DNA of 16,934 bases from Clostridia bacterium (GTDB taxonomy: Bacteria; Bacillota; Clostridia; Christensenellales; Pumilibacteraceae): positions 1 through 16,934 of the forward strand of contig CAAFIN010000284.1 in the NCBI GenBank assembly GCA_900762945.1, read 5' to 3'. Positions within the stretch are counted from its first letter, which is position 1, and the number at the start of each line of letters is the position of its first letter. A model generated the notes under the pieces. That model was not told the DNA's origin, did not search any database, and worked only from the letters and a program-made list of their open reading frames with translations. The translations under genes and the position numbers were made by a program. Shown here piece after piece: positions 8,573 through 16,766 of this stretch.

Positions 8573-10585
8573 ATGAAAAAATTATTGAAAAGACTTCTTC
8601 TTTTAACTATGGCAATCATGATGGCGTTCAGTTTTACGGCTTGTAAGCCTAATAACCCGGACAATCCGGACAACCCGAACAATCCCGATAACCCGATCGA
8701 GCCGGGCATCACCACCGACAAGCCCGTGAATACCGTCACGGAACCCGAGGAACACCTCGTTACCAACGGACTTCACGACGTCAAGGTTACGGATTCGGAC
8801 AGAAAGTTCCGCGAGAACGGCGAAACGCAGTACAAGATCGTATTCACCGACAACTCGTACAACAGAAAAGCCGCTTCGTTCATGCAGCAGCATATCTCGA
8901 AAGCGCTGGGCGTAAGCGTCAAACTCGAAGTCGCTGCCGAAGATACGACTTACGTAGCGGACTCGAAAGTTATCGTACTCAACGTTCCCGCGATGTTTAA
9001 CGCGGCGGGGCTTACGATGCCCTCGGTCGACCTCGGCTCAAACGGCTACTACATCAAGAACGTCGGCAATACGTACTTTATCGCCACACAGGGACAGACG
9101 GGTATCCAGAGCGGCGCGATCTCGTTCCTCCGCCACCTTATCGGCTACGAAATGTACGCCGCCGACACCGTGGTATACGACAGAACAGAGGACACGATCC
9201 CCGATATGGATATCACCGAAAAGCCCGACTTCGACTTGCACGTTCAGGGCAACCGCGTGACCAGCGAGGCCATGTACGGCATGGGCTTCCAGTCCTCGGG
9301 CGATATCTTCATTTCCGTCGAGGGCGAAACCTGGCACAACAGCCTTAACTTCCTCCCGAAGGAAACCTATCAGGCAAAGCACCTGAAATGGTACTCCACC
9401 AAGGGTAACGAAATCTGCTACACCGCTCAGGGCGACGCGGACGAACTCGAGGAAATGACCACGACCGTCGCTGACAAAATGGTGCAGTACGCCAACGAGT
9501 ACCCCGATAAGCCCAGTATCTGCCTTACCATCGAGGACCACGCCGATCAGTGCGGCTGCGCCGCTTGCGCCGCTTCCCGCGAGGCGTACAACGGCACCGA
9601 CTCCGCGGCTACGATCAAGTTCATGAATAAGGTCAACCGCAAAGTTCAGGCTAAACTTCTCGAGCAAGCGGGCGGAGTAGAGGCGAACAAACGAAAACTC
9701 AACATTCTGTTCTTCGCCTACACCAAGATGGAAAAGCCCCCGGTAGTCAAGGACGAAACCACCGGCAAGTGGAAGCCGATCGACGACAGCGTGATCTGCG
9801 ACCCCGAAGTCGGCGTGTATATCGCGCCTATCTACGCGGCTTATAACCAGTCGTTCTACCACGAGAGCAACATCTCGGCAAAAAACATAATCGAAGGCTG
9901 GGGCGCGCTTTCCACCAAACTTTATATGTGGCTGTACGAAACCAACTACCGTCACTATATGTACCCGATCAACTCCTACGACACCATGATCGAAACCTAT
10001 CGTTTCTGCAAGGCGAACAACGCCGAGTACATGATGAACGAAGGTCAGTACAATCAGACGAACGTAACGCATTTCTCCAAACTCAAAGAATACTTCAACG
10101 CGCGTGCCGAGTTCAACGTAAACGACAACTACGCGGACATCGTGAACGACTTCTTCCACAACTACTTCGGAGAAGCGGAAGTGCCCATGAGAAAGTACTT
10201 CGACGAACTTCAGGCACATCTTCGTTACATCGAAGAAACGTTCCCCGCGGACGTGAACGGCAACATTTACAACCCGATGGAACAGACTAAACTGTGGTCT
10301 TACGGCACGCTCAACGGCTATCTGAAACTGATCGACGAAGCGTACGCCGCGATCGAGCCGCTTAAAGTCAGTAACCCCGATCGTTACAAAATCTTGGAGA
10401 AGCACATAAAACTCGAAAGTATGTTCCCGCGTTTCGCGCTTCTGCGCTTATATAGCGGTATGTACGCCAGCACCGACCTCTACAACGCGCGCATGGAGTT
10501 CAAAGGGGACTGTACGACGTTCGGTATCACTTACGTTCAGGAACAAACGTCCATGGACACCGTGTTCGCCGACTGGGGTCTGTAA
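8573..10585 (+). CDS. DUF4838 lipoprotein with alpha-glucuronidase-like N-terminal domain
   Basis: A 670-residue surface lipoprotein. The lipobox FTAC puts the lipidated Cys at 24, followed by a repetitive Asn-Pro-Asp linker to about residue 45. Residues about 80-215 resemble the non-catalytic N-terminal domain of GH67/GH20-type enzymes; the pattern GAISFLRHLIGYEMYAADTV is characteristic. Residues about 220-540 fit DUF4838, including TIEDHADQCGCAACAASREA with Cys327, Cys329 and Cys332, and later LFFAYTKMEKPPV and LYMWLYETNYRHYMYPINSY. A helical C-terminal region follows. DUF4838 proteins are found in polysaccharide-utilization loci and are suspected glycosidases, but no activity can be assigned from sequence. 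The GGAGG at 8561-8565 begins directly after the stop codon of the preceding gene, which points to translational coupling. The family call rests on recognised patterns, without a profile search. Confidence 0.82.
   Translation: MKKLLKRLLLLTMAIMMAFSFTACKPNNPDNPDNPNNPDNPIEPGITTDKPVNTVTEPEEHLVTNGLHDVKVTDSDRKFRENGETQYKIVFTDNSYNRKAASFMQQHISKALGVSVKLEVAAEDTTYVADSKVIVLNVPAMFNAAGLTMPSVDLGSNGYYIKNVGNTYFIATQGQTGIQSGAISFLRHLIGYEMYAADTVVYDRTEDTIPDMDITEKPDFDLHVQGNRVTSEAMYGMGFQSSGDIFISVEGETWHNSLNFLPKETYQAKHLKWYSTKGNEICYTAQGDADELEEMTTTVADKMVQYANEYPDKPSICLTIEDHADQCGCAACAASREAYNGTDSAATIKFMNKVNRKVQAKLLEQAGGVEANKRKLNILFFAYTKMEKPPVVKDETTGKWKPIDDSVICDPEVGVYIAPIYAAYNQSFYHESNISAKNIIEGWGALSTKLYMWLYETNYRHYMYPINSYDTMIETYRFCKANNAEYMMNEGQYNQTNVTHFSKLKEYFNARAEFNVNDNYADIVNDFFHNYFGEAEVPMRKYFDELQAHLRYIEETFPADVNGNIYNPMEQTKLWSYGTLNGYLKLIDEAYAAIEPLKVSNPDRYKILEKHIKLESMFPRFALLRLYSGMYASTDLYNARMEFKGDCTTFGITYVQEQTSMDTVFADWGL
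8650..8697 (+). repeat. Degenerate 9-bp coding repeat for an Asn-Pro-Asp linker
   Basis: Tandem, imperfect 9-bp units of the type aayccsgay encode NNPDNPDNPNNPDNP just behind the lipidated cysteine of the DUF4838 protein. A shorter version (PDNPDNPN) occupies the same place in the binding protein, at 1984-2010. These are flexible spacers between membrane anchor and folded domain, and the unit structure could change in copy number. Confidence 0.6.
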
Positions 10586-10627
10586 GAGAAAATTCAGGAC
10601 TTGATTAACTGTAACTAAACGGATTAC

Positions 10628-10655
10628 GGCGGCGTGAGAAGCCCCCCGCGCCGCC
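10628..10655 (+). other. GC-rich stem-loop between the DUF4838 gene and the giant lipoprotein gene
   Basis: GGCGGCG (10628-10634) pairs with CGCCGCC (10649-10655). A T-G and a G-C pair extend the stem to nine pairs, closing on a ten-base loop. No T-tract follows, so this is not a standard intrinsic terminator. It lies in the 112-bp gap before the giant gene, 42 bp ahead of its start codon. Partial attenuation or protection of mRNA ends after processing are possible roles, both inferred. Confidence 0.5.
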
Positions 10656-10697
10656 CGTAGCCCGAAGTATAAAATCAAGATAAGGAGAGAAAAAACA

Positions 10698-13600
10698 ATG
10701 AAACTGAAAAAGAGCATAGTTATCACGCTCGTACTCGCGCTGGTTTCGCTGTTCGCGGTAGTCGGTTGTTCGCCGAAGCCAACGCCCGATCCCGTACCCA
10801 CGCCCGAACCCGCGCCTGCGGCGACGATAACTCTCGACAAGGTCAAAGCCGAACTCGACGTTTACGAAACGCTCGTACTGACGGCGACTAAAGAAAATAC
10901 CGACGCGGAAATCGTCTGGTCGACCTCGAACGCAAGCGTAGCGACGGTTGCGGACGGCACGGTCACCGCGGTTGCCGAAGGCTCGGTCACGATCACCGCG
11001 ACGGCGGGCGAAGCGAGCGCTAAGTGCGAAGTCACCGTCACGAACTCGCACACCGCGCCCGTCCTGCGCATCGAACGCGACAGCGTTTCTGTCGCAAAAG
11101 ACGGCAGTTACGAACTTGCCGTAACAACCCTTTGGAAAGGCGAACCCATAAACGAAACCGTCGAATATACCTGGACGGTAGGCGAGGATCAGCCCGACGA
11201 CGTCGCTTCGGTCGAAAACACCGCAACCGGCGCGCTCATCAAAGGCCTTAAGTACGGCGAAACCGAATTCTACGTCACGGCGAACGTGCGCGGCACCAAA
11301 CTTATCAAGAAAGTGGCAGTCAAAGTCTGCAACCTCGACATAAGTTTCGAAGTCGGCGGACTTACGCCGAGCGCCGGTGCTTACGTAGCCAACGTTGCGC
11401 TCGTCGACACCGAAACCGACCGCACGACTTTGGACATCGACGTCAAAGTCTACAACAAAGGTACGCTCGTTCCGGACGCGGTTATCGAATGGACGAACTC
11501 CGACGACAGCAAAGCGACGATCGCCGGCAACACCGTCACCGCGGTTACCGAGGGCGAAACGTTGCTTGTGGGCACCTATGACAATAACGACATCAAAGTC
11601 CTCGTCAAAGTCTATCGTCCCGGGATTTCGCTGTCCGAACGCATTATGCTCGAATCGGCTGTCGGATCGTTCACGGTCGACAGTCCGCTTGAGGGCTCTA
11701 TCACCGGCGCACGCCTCGGCGGCAAAGAAATCGCATCGTCCGTAGACGGCGCGACGATCACCGTCAACAAGGAAAACTTCCCGTCGAAAGCGCAGGACAT
11801 GGGCGAGCAGGAACTTATCATCGACACCGACAAAGCGGTCTATACCGCAGTCGCCGACGTCTACACCAAAGTACTCCGCACCGCCGACGACGTAATGACG
11901 TGGAACGACGTCGCTTATGAAGTCGATTCCGCAAATACCTATTGGGGGGGGTACTTCGTCCTCGGTAACGACATCGACATGGCGGGGAAAGCCTATAAAG
12001 GCAGATTCTACTACGCCAACATGTTCTACACCGAAGGCCCCAGCGCATGGAGCGCAAAACCCGAGTACTCCGGTATCACTTTCCGTGACGGCAAGACCGG
12101 CGGTTTCCGCGGCGTATTCGACGGACAGGGCTATGCGATAAAGAACCTTACCATTTCCCAAGGCAACGGCAGTTTCGCAGGTCAGATCGCCGAGGGCGGC
12201 GTATTCAAAAACGTCGTGTTCACCGGCGCGAAGATCACTTCCGACTGGGGCGCGGGACTCGTTTCCGTCGGCGGTATCGGCACGATAGAAAACGTTTACG
12301 CCGAAATCACCGAAATGAAACAAGGCAACAGCAACGCAGATAAAAACGGCGTATTCTACGCGCAGGACTCTATGTCGGGCGCGAAGGTAAATAACTGTAT
12401 CGCGGTATTCAACTGCACGACGCCTACCGATCCCACAAGATTTACGGGACTGGGCTCGTACCACCTCGGCTACGGCATACTCAACGGCGTGTACGCAATA
12501 GGGCTGGATTCCTCGCTCGCCATCCGCACGCTTTCTTCGGCAGGCGCGGGCGACAGCTACGGCGCGTACGCCGGCTACGGCGCGCTTTACGCTTCCGGTA
12601 TCGACTTCTCCGAATGGGAAGACAACTTCTGGCGCGTAGTGAACGGCGTTCCTTACCCGAAGAGCCTTGCGCTCCCCGCGGCAACCACGCCCGCAGCAAC
12701 CATCGACGAGACCGTCGGCGCAGGCACGACCGTCGGGATCCGCGATCTCGGCGTCAACGACGTGGTTCGTCTTTCCGACGAGGCTGCAGCCCTCGGAGTG
12801 ACCGTCGACGGTAATAAGATCGTTATTCCCGCTTCCGTCCGGAACGGCACCGTAATTTCCTTCACCGTATACAACGTCTTCGACGCGACCAAATCCGTCG
12901 AACTCACTTCTACGGTAGTAGAGAGCAAGACCGTCGCCATCAACGGCAAGACCGACGTGGTTATCGAGGACGGCGCAACCTTCACCGTAAACTTCGGCGA
13001 TCAGAAAGACGAAGTGGAGGGCGAAGTGAGTATCGCGACTATCGACGGCAAGACTTTCACCACCGCGACCTACGCGGACGGAGTACTCACGCTTGACACC
13101 GCGACCTTAAAGTCGCTGTACGGCGAGAAACATATGTCCGTCATGTTCAATAAGATGAACGGCGCAGTCATAGAAAAAGTAACTATCGTCGAAATCACCC
13201 TCGACGTAACCACCATGGTGATCCGCACCGAAGCCGATCTCAACCGCTTCCTCACCGTGGCGCAAGAAAACAAGATCGGCGCGTCGTGGGCAGGCATCTA
13301 CAAACTCGCTAACGATATTACCTGCACGGGCGATTACGCCGGCGTAACCGGCAGCGGCGATCCGCGCGGCGCGTTTGGTACAGCCGCCGGTTTCAACGGC
13401 ACGTTCGACGGTCAGGGGCACACGATCTACAACATCAATATTGTAGGCGCGCAGACCGGCTTTGCAAGCTACCTCGGTCAGCACGGCGTAATCAAGAACG
13501 TTGCGTTCGTCAACGCTCGTAACAACTGCGTCGGCGGATTCATAACCTCGTCGCTCGCAGGCACGATAGAAAACGTCTATATCCAGATGGCACAGATCGA

Positions 13601-16565
13601 CGACAACAAAGGCACCTGGGGCAATGCGAGAGCGGCTGTTGCCAGCGATAACTACGGTCAGGGCAGAATCAACAAAGTATTCGTCGAATACTCGACTCCG
13701 CTTGCCGAAGGTGCTACCACCGGTTATCCGATGTGGCACGTCAATCTCGGTTACGGCTGTATCAACGGCGTGTACGCTGTCGGCGTAGATAAGTTCGGTT
13801 ATAACGAAGCGCACGACGGCGAGGGCGACAAGTACGGCGTGTATGCCGACTATGCGGCGCTGAGAACGGCTGCGGTCAACTTCAGCGACTGGAACGGCAA
13901 CGGTTTCTGGACGGTAGTCGACGGCGTGCCCGTACCCGCAAGTTTCACCGCTAAGGCAACGCTTTCCAACACCGAACTCGGCGTTGCGGCAGGCTCGACC
14001 ATCGCGCTCGGTTGCTCCGATCCTTACGTCACCGTATCTATCGACGACGCGGCTAAAGCGGCGGGCTTCGCGCTAGTCGGCAGAACGGTCACCGTTCCCG
14101 AGGACGCGGCAGGCAAAACCGTCACCGTTACCGTGACTTCCGTCATCGACGCAACGGTCAAAGTAAGCAAGACCTTCACCGTAATCACCACCGAAATCAA
14201 GAACGTTGCGACAGCTACCGAAATCGATATGACGGCTACCGGCAATCTTACGTTCGACCTCTCGGGTGAGAGTATCGACGGCGAACTGGTTTCCGCAAAA
14301 CTCGACGGCACAACGTTTACTTCCGCGACCTACGAGGCGGGCACTCTTACGCTCGACCGCGCAACGCTCGGCACGCTCTACGGCGAAAAGACGATTGTTG
14401 TCAGATTCGAAAAGAGAAGCGGCGACACGCTCGAAAAACTCGTCACCGTCAATATTCCCGTGATCCTCGTCACGAAGTATATCACGACCAACGACGAATT
14501 AAAGAATCTTCTTAGTTACACTCTCAAAGTCGACGACGCAACCAGAGGCGGCTACTTCGTGCAGACTGCCGACCTCGACGCAGGCGGCGCGCGCGTAGGC
14601 TTCGGCGAGTGGGGTGGAGATGCTGTCGGCTCGGTTAACTGCTTCAACGGCACTTACGACGGCAGAGGACACGTAATCGCAAACGCGAAACAAGGTACCA
14701 ACACCGGTATGTTCGCTTGGCTCAGAGGCAACTCGGTTATCAAGAATATCGTCTTTACCGGCGCGGTGCTTGACGGTTGCTCGGGCTTCGTCGTTACCGA
14801 CGGCGGCACTTCCACGATCGAGAATATCGCCGTCTACGGCAAGATCGCTTCCGGCGGCGCGCATTGGTCGCCCTCTTCGATGATCCTCGGCAAGGGCACC
14901 AACGCAACCGTACGCAACTGCATGGTCGTTCTCACCGACTGGGCGCTTGGTTTCGGCAACAACGCCGGCATGATCGTCGGCAACGTCGGCAACGCAACTG
15001 TCGAAAACTGCGTCGCGGTAAACCTTAAACCCGGCGCGACCGAAGACGATTATGCAATGCCCGCTATCGGCGTTAACGGCGCGGGACTCACCACCAAGGC
15101 TAACGACAACGACACGACCAAGACTTTCCACGGCTGGGACGAATACCTCGCCTGGGCGGCGGATAAAGACATGACGGCTTACGGCAACTCGACCTGGGAA
15201 GTCCTCGAAAACAAGATCCCCGTCGCGAAGTCGGTTAAGGCTTCTGTCGGCGCGGTCAACGCGGACTTCGTGCCCGATACCGTGGCTGCAGGCGAAGCGA
15301 CTGCGATCAATATCACGAACGCAGGCATGTACGCGAAAGTCACCGTAGAACCCGCCGTAGAAGGCGTAACCGTCGGTTTCTCGACGATTACCGTTGCCGA
15401 TACGTTCAGCGGTTCGTTCACCGTCAAAGTTACTTCTCTCGCTACCGGCGAAGAACTCGCCAAGACGGTTAAGAGTATTTCCGCGACTGCGCTTACTACG
15501 AGATCCGAAATCGAAATCGGGAAAGCGTCTACAATCGATATTTCCGAAGCAGGTATCACCGGTACTGTTCAAAGTGCAAAAGTCAATGACACCGACGTTA
15601 CGTCCGGCATTACGTTGAGCGAAACTTCGCTTTCGGTCAATATTACCGACGTTACGATCTGGGGCGAAAAGACGATCAGATTAGTCATCGAGAAAAACGA
15701 CGGCGCTCTCGTCGCACTCGACGTTCCCGTACTCGCGATAACGAAAGTGTTAACGACTGCCGATGACGTACTCGGCTGGAACGAACTTGCTTACTCTGCC
15801 GACAAGTCCAACGTGCATTGGGCAGGCTACTTCGTACTCGGTAACGACGTTGACTTGACCGGTAAGAATTACGAAGGAAAATTCGCATACTATCAAATGC
15901 ATTATACTATGGAAGATCAAGAGGCAGGTCTTGGTTCTGCTTGGTCACCCAGAACACAGTATGCAGGCTATAATTGGGGCGCGCTTACTTGCGGTTTCCG
16001 CGGAACGTTCGACGGCAGAGGTCACGTTATCAAGAATATTAACGTTACTTGGTATCTCGGCAGTTTCGCCGGACAGATTACTACCGGCGGCGTAGTCAGA
16101 AACGTTGCGTTCACCGGCGTTAAGCTTGCTGGTGCGGCTTCGCTCGTGTCGGCAGGCGGTACGGGCAGAATCGAAAACGTTTATGCCGAGGTTACCTCTG
16201 CATCCGCAGGTAACGGAAACGACCGTGGCGGCATATTCTTCGGTCAGAACAGTGCTGACGGCGCAAGCATAAACAGGAGTTTCGTCAAATTCAACTGCAA
16301 TGCCGTGCTTGACAGGTTCACGATCCTTGGTTCGTTGAAACTCGGCAGCGGAATGCTTAACGAAGTCTATGCAATCGGTACCGGCATTACGACAGACAAC
16401 GTTTTGCGTTCGATTGGAGGCACAACAAACGACGGCGACGTATACGGCGGTTATGCCGACGGCGCGGCGCTGATTGCCGCGGGCGTTACGTTTACTTCGT
16501 GGGAAGGCGATTTCTGGACGACGACCGCCGACGGACTCCCGATCCCCAAATCGCTCAACGCGTAA
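10698..16565 (+). CDS. Giant lipoprotein with Ig-like domains and four beta-helix/GLUG-like modules
   Basis: A 1,955-residue exported lipoprotein, the last gene of the cluster. The signal peptide ends in the lipobox VVGC (Cys24), followed by a Pro-rich linker (TPDPVPTPEPAP). Residues about 42-115 form a clear BIg2 domain (WSTSNASVATVADGTVTAVA), and two further Ig-like domains follow to about 305. The remainder holds four divergent modules at about 392-657, 841-1083, 1261-1513 and 1684-1955, separated by Ig-like linkers. Each module has F-x-G-x-x-DG-x-G near its start, then a KN-x-x-F strand repeat, an IENVYA-like repeat and a closing W-x-x-x-x-x-G-x-P segment, so a right-handed beta-helix of the GLUG type is likely. 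No catalytic residues stand out; an adhesin or glycan-binding stalk is the best guess. AAGGAGAG at 10682-10689 supports the start. An eight-G run lies in module 1, and module 4 uses more A/T-ending codons than the rest. Confidence 0.85.
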   Translation: MKLKKSIVITLVLALVSLFAVVGCSPKPTPDPVPTPEPAPAATITLDKVKAELDVYETLVLTATKENTDAEIVWSTSNASVATVADGTVTAVAEGSVTITATAGEASAKCEVTVTNSHTAPVLRIERDSVSVAKDGSYELAVTTLWKGEPINETVEYTWTVGEDQPDDVASVENTATGALIKGLKYGETEFYVTANVRGTKLIKKVAVKVCNLDISFEVGGLTPSAGAYVANVALVDTETDRTTLDIDVKVYNKGTLVPDAVIEWTNSDDSKATIAGNTVTAVTEGETLLVGTYDNNDIKVLVKVYRPGISLSERIMLESAVGSFTVDSPLEGSITGARLGGKEIASSVDGATITVNKENFPSKAQDMGEQELIIDTDKAVYTAVADVYTKVLRTADDVMTWNDVAYEVDSANTYWGGYFVLGNDIDMAGKAYKGRFYYANMFYTEGPSAWSAKPEYSGITFRDGKTGGFRGVFDGQGYAIKNLTISQGNGSFAGQIAEGGVFKNVVFTGAKITSDWGAGLVSVGGIGTIENVYAEITEMKQGNSNADKNGVFYAQDSMSGAKVNNCIAVFNCTTPTDPTRFTGLGSYHLGYGILNGVYAIGLDSSLAIRTLSSAGAGDSYGAYAGYGALYASGIDFSEWEDNFWRVVNGVPYPKSLALPAATTPAATIDETVGAGTTVGIRDLGVNDVVRLSDEAAALGVTVDGNKIVIPASVRNGTVISFTVYNVFDATKSVELTSTVVESKTVAINGKTDVVIEDGATFTVNFGDQKDEVEGEVSIATIDGKTFTTATYADGVLTLDTATLKSLYGEKHMSVMFNKMNGAVIEKVTIVEITLDVTTMVIRTEADLNRFLTVAQENKIGASWAGIYKLANDITCTGDYAGVTGSGDPRGAFGTAAGFNGTFDGQGHTIYNINIVGAQTGFASYLGQHGVIKNVAFVNARNNCVGGFITSSLAGTIENVYIQMAQIDDNKGTWGNARAAVASDNYGQGRINKVFVEYSTPLAEGATTGYPMWHVNLGYGCINGVYAVGVDKFGYNEAHDGEGDKYGVYADYAALRTAAVNFSDWNGNGFWTVVDGVPVPASFTAKATLSNTELGVAAGSTIALGCSDPYVTVSIDDAAKAAGFALVGRTVTVPEDAAGKTVTVTVTSVIDATVKVSKTFTVITTEIKNVATATEIDMTATGNLTFDLSGESIDGELVSAKLDGTTFTSATYEAGTLTLDRATLGTLYGEKTIVVRFEKRSGDTLEKLVTVNIPVILVTKYITTNDELKNLLSYTLKVDDATRGGYFVQTADLDAGGARVGFGEWGGDAVGSVNCFNGTYDGRGHVIANAKQGTNTGMFAWLRGNSVIKNIVFTGAVLDGCSGFVVTDGGTSTIENIAVYGKIASGGAHWSPSSMILGKGTNATVRNCMVVLTDWALGFGNNAGMIVGNVGNATVENCVAVNLKPGATEDDYAMPAIGVNGAGLTTKANDNDTTKTFHGWDEYLAWAADKDMTAYGNSTWEVLENKIPVAKSVKASVGAVNADFVPDTVAAGEATAINITNAGMYAKVTVEPAVEGVTVGFSTITVADTFSGSFTVKVTSLATGEELAKTVKSISATALTTRSEIEIGKASTIDISEAGITGTVQSAKVNDTDVTSGITLSETSLSVNITDVTIWGEKTIRLVIEKNDGALVALDVPVLAITKVLTTADDVLGWNELAYSADKSNVHWAGYFVLGNDVDLTGKNYEGKFAYYQMHYTMEDQEAGLGSAWSPRTQYAGYNWGALTCGFRGTFDGRGHVIKNINVTWYLGSFAGQITTGGVVRNVAFTGVKLAGAASLVSAGGTGRIENVYAEVTSASAGNGNDRGGIFFGQNSADGASINRSFVKFNCNAVLDRFTILGSLKLGSGMLNEVYAIGTGITTDNVLRSIGGTTNDGDVYGGYADGAALIAAGVTFTSWEGDFWTTTADGLPIPKSLNA
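11871..12668 (+). repeat. Beta-helix module 1 of the giant lipoprotein
   Basis: This codes for residues 392-657. The landmarks are VLRTADDVMTWNDVAY at the start, FRGVFDGQGYAIKNLTI in the middle, FKNVVFTGAKI, GTIENVYAEI, and the closing WRVVNGVPYPKSL. Module 4 is its closest relative: over the first 54 residues, 32 are identical. Confidence 0.75.
11944..11951 (+). repeat. Run of eight G inside coding sequence
   Basis: Eight consecutive G encode Trp416-Gly417-Gly418 of the giant lipoprotein. The matching place in module 4 (WAG) uses a broken run. Slippage here would shift the frame and cut the protein within its first beta-helix module, so this is a possible on/off switch, or a sequencing-error hotspot. 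Confidence 0.45.
13218..13946 (+). repeat. Beta-helix module 2 of the giant lipoprotein
   Basis: This codes for residues 841-1083. The landmarks are VIRTEADLNRFL, FNGTFDGQGHTIYNINI, IKNVAFVNARN, GTIENVYIQM and the closing FWTVVDGVPVPASF. The linker before it carries LYGEKHMSVMF, which recurs as LYGEKTIVVRF and IWGEKTIRLVI before modules 3 and 4. Confidence 0.75.
14478..15236 (+). repeat. Beta-helix module 3 of the giant lipoprotein
   Basis: This codes for residues 1261-1513 and is the most divergent of the four. It keeps FNGTYDGRGHVIANAK, IKNIVFTGAVL, STIENIAVYG and a weakened closing segment (WEVLENKIPVAKSV). It has its own insertion (residues about 1455-1495) containing the Trp-rich stretch FHGWDEYLAWAADKD. 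Confidence 0.7.
15747..16562 (+). repeat. Beta-helix module 4 of the giant lipoprotein
   Basis: This codes for residues 1684-1955, up to the C-terminus. The landmarks are VLTTADDVLGWNELAY, FRGTFDGRGHVIKNINV, VRNVAFTGVKL, GRIENVYAEV and the closing FWTTTADGLPIPKSLNA. Codons here end in A or T noticeably more often than in modules 1-3. Confidence 0.75.
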
Positions 16566-16602
16566 CTGACCGACTTCTTCATACTCCTTAATAATAGCGA
16601 AA

Positions 16603-16640
16603 CGGCTGTAAGTTCTCGTCTTACAGCCGCTTTGCATTTT
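16603..16640 (+). terminator. Intrinsic terminator closing the operon
   Basis: CGGCTGTAAG (16603-16612) and CTTACAGCCG (16620-16629) form a perfect ten-pair stem with a seven-base loop. It is followed by CTTTGCATTTT, an interrupted T-tract. It begins 38 bases after the stop codon of the giant lipoprotein gene and is the only convincing terminator in the window. Confidence 0.8.
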
Positions 16641-16678
16641 AAAAGCGCGGTGAGCAAAAGGATAAGATAGAGGTTCCA

Positions 16679-16724
16679 TGCGTGGTATTCCACGCAAATG
16701 CTTGTGCATTTGCTCTGAATGACG
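16679..16724. repeat. Small palindromic element with two alternative hairpins
   Basis: TGCGTGG/CCACGCA (16679-16685 with 16690-16696) gives a seven-pair hairpin. GCAAATGC/GCATTTGC (16694-16701 with 16706-16713) gives a perfect eight-pair hairpin with loop TTGT. The two stems share the bases GCA, so they exclude each other. GCTCTGAATGACG (16712-16724) then follows, an inverted match (11 of 13) to 16774-16787. This looks like a remnant of a dispersed intergenic repeat with no coding capacity. Confidence 0.6.
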
Positions 16725-16766
16725 AGGTGGAAGTTGAACTGTACATTGCTTTTAAATAATGTCCAA

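Noticed and set aside
8650..8697. CRISPR-like short tandem repeat
   Set aside because: The units are 9 bp, degenerate and in frame, encoding a linker; there are no spacers.
10668..10673. TATAAA as a possible -10 element before the giant gene
   Set aside because: No -35-like hexamer at 16-18 bp upstream and no extended -10 TG; one AT-rich hexamer is not enough.
10605..12464. A 619-codon open frame on the minus strand opposite the giant lipoprotein start
   Set aside because: It mirrors the codon pattern of the real gene, has Arg/Val/Asp-rich low-quality sequence, no domain, and no ribosome binding site. The + strand gene has clear signal peptide and domains.
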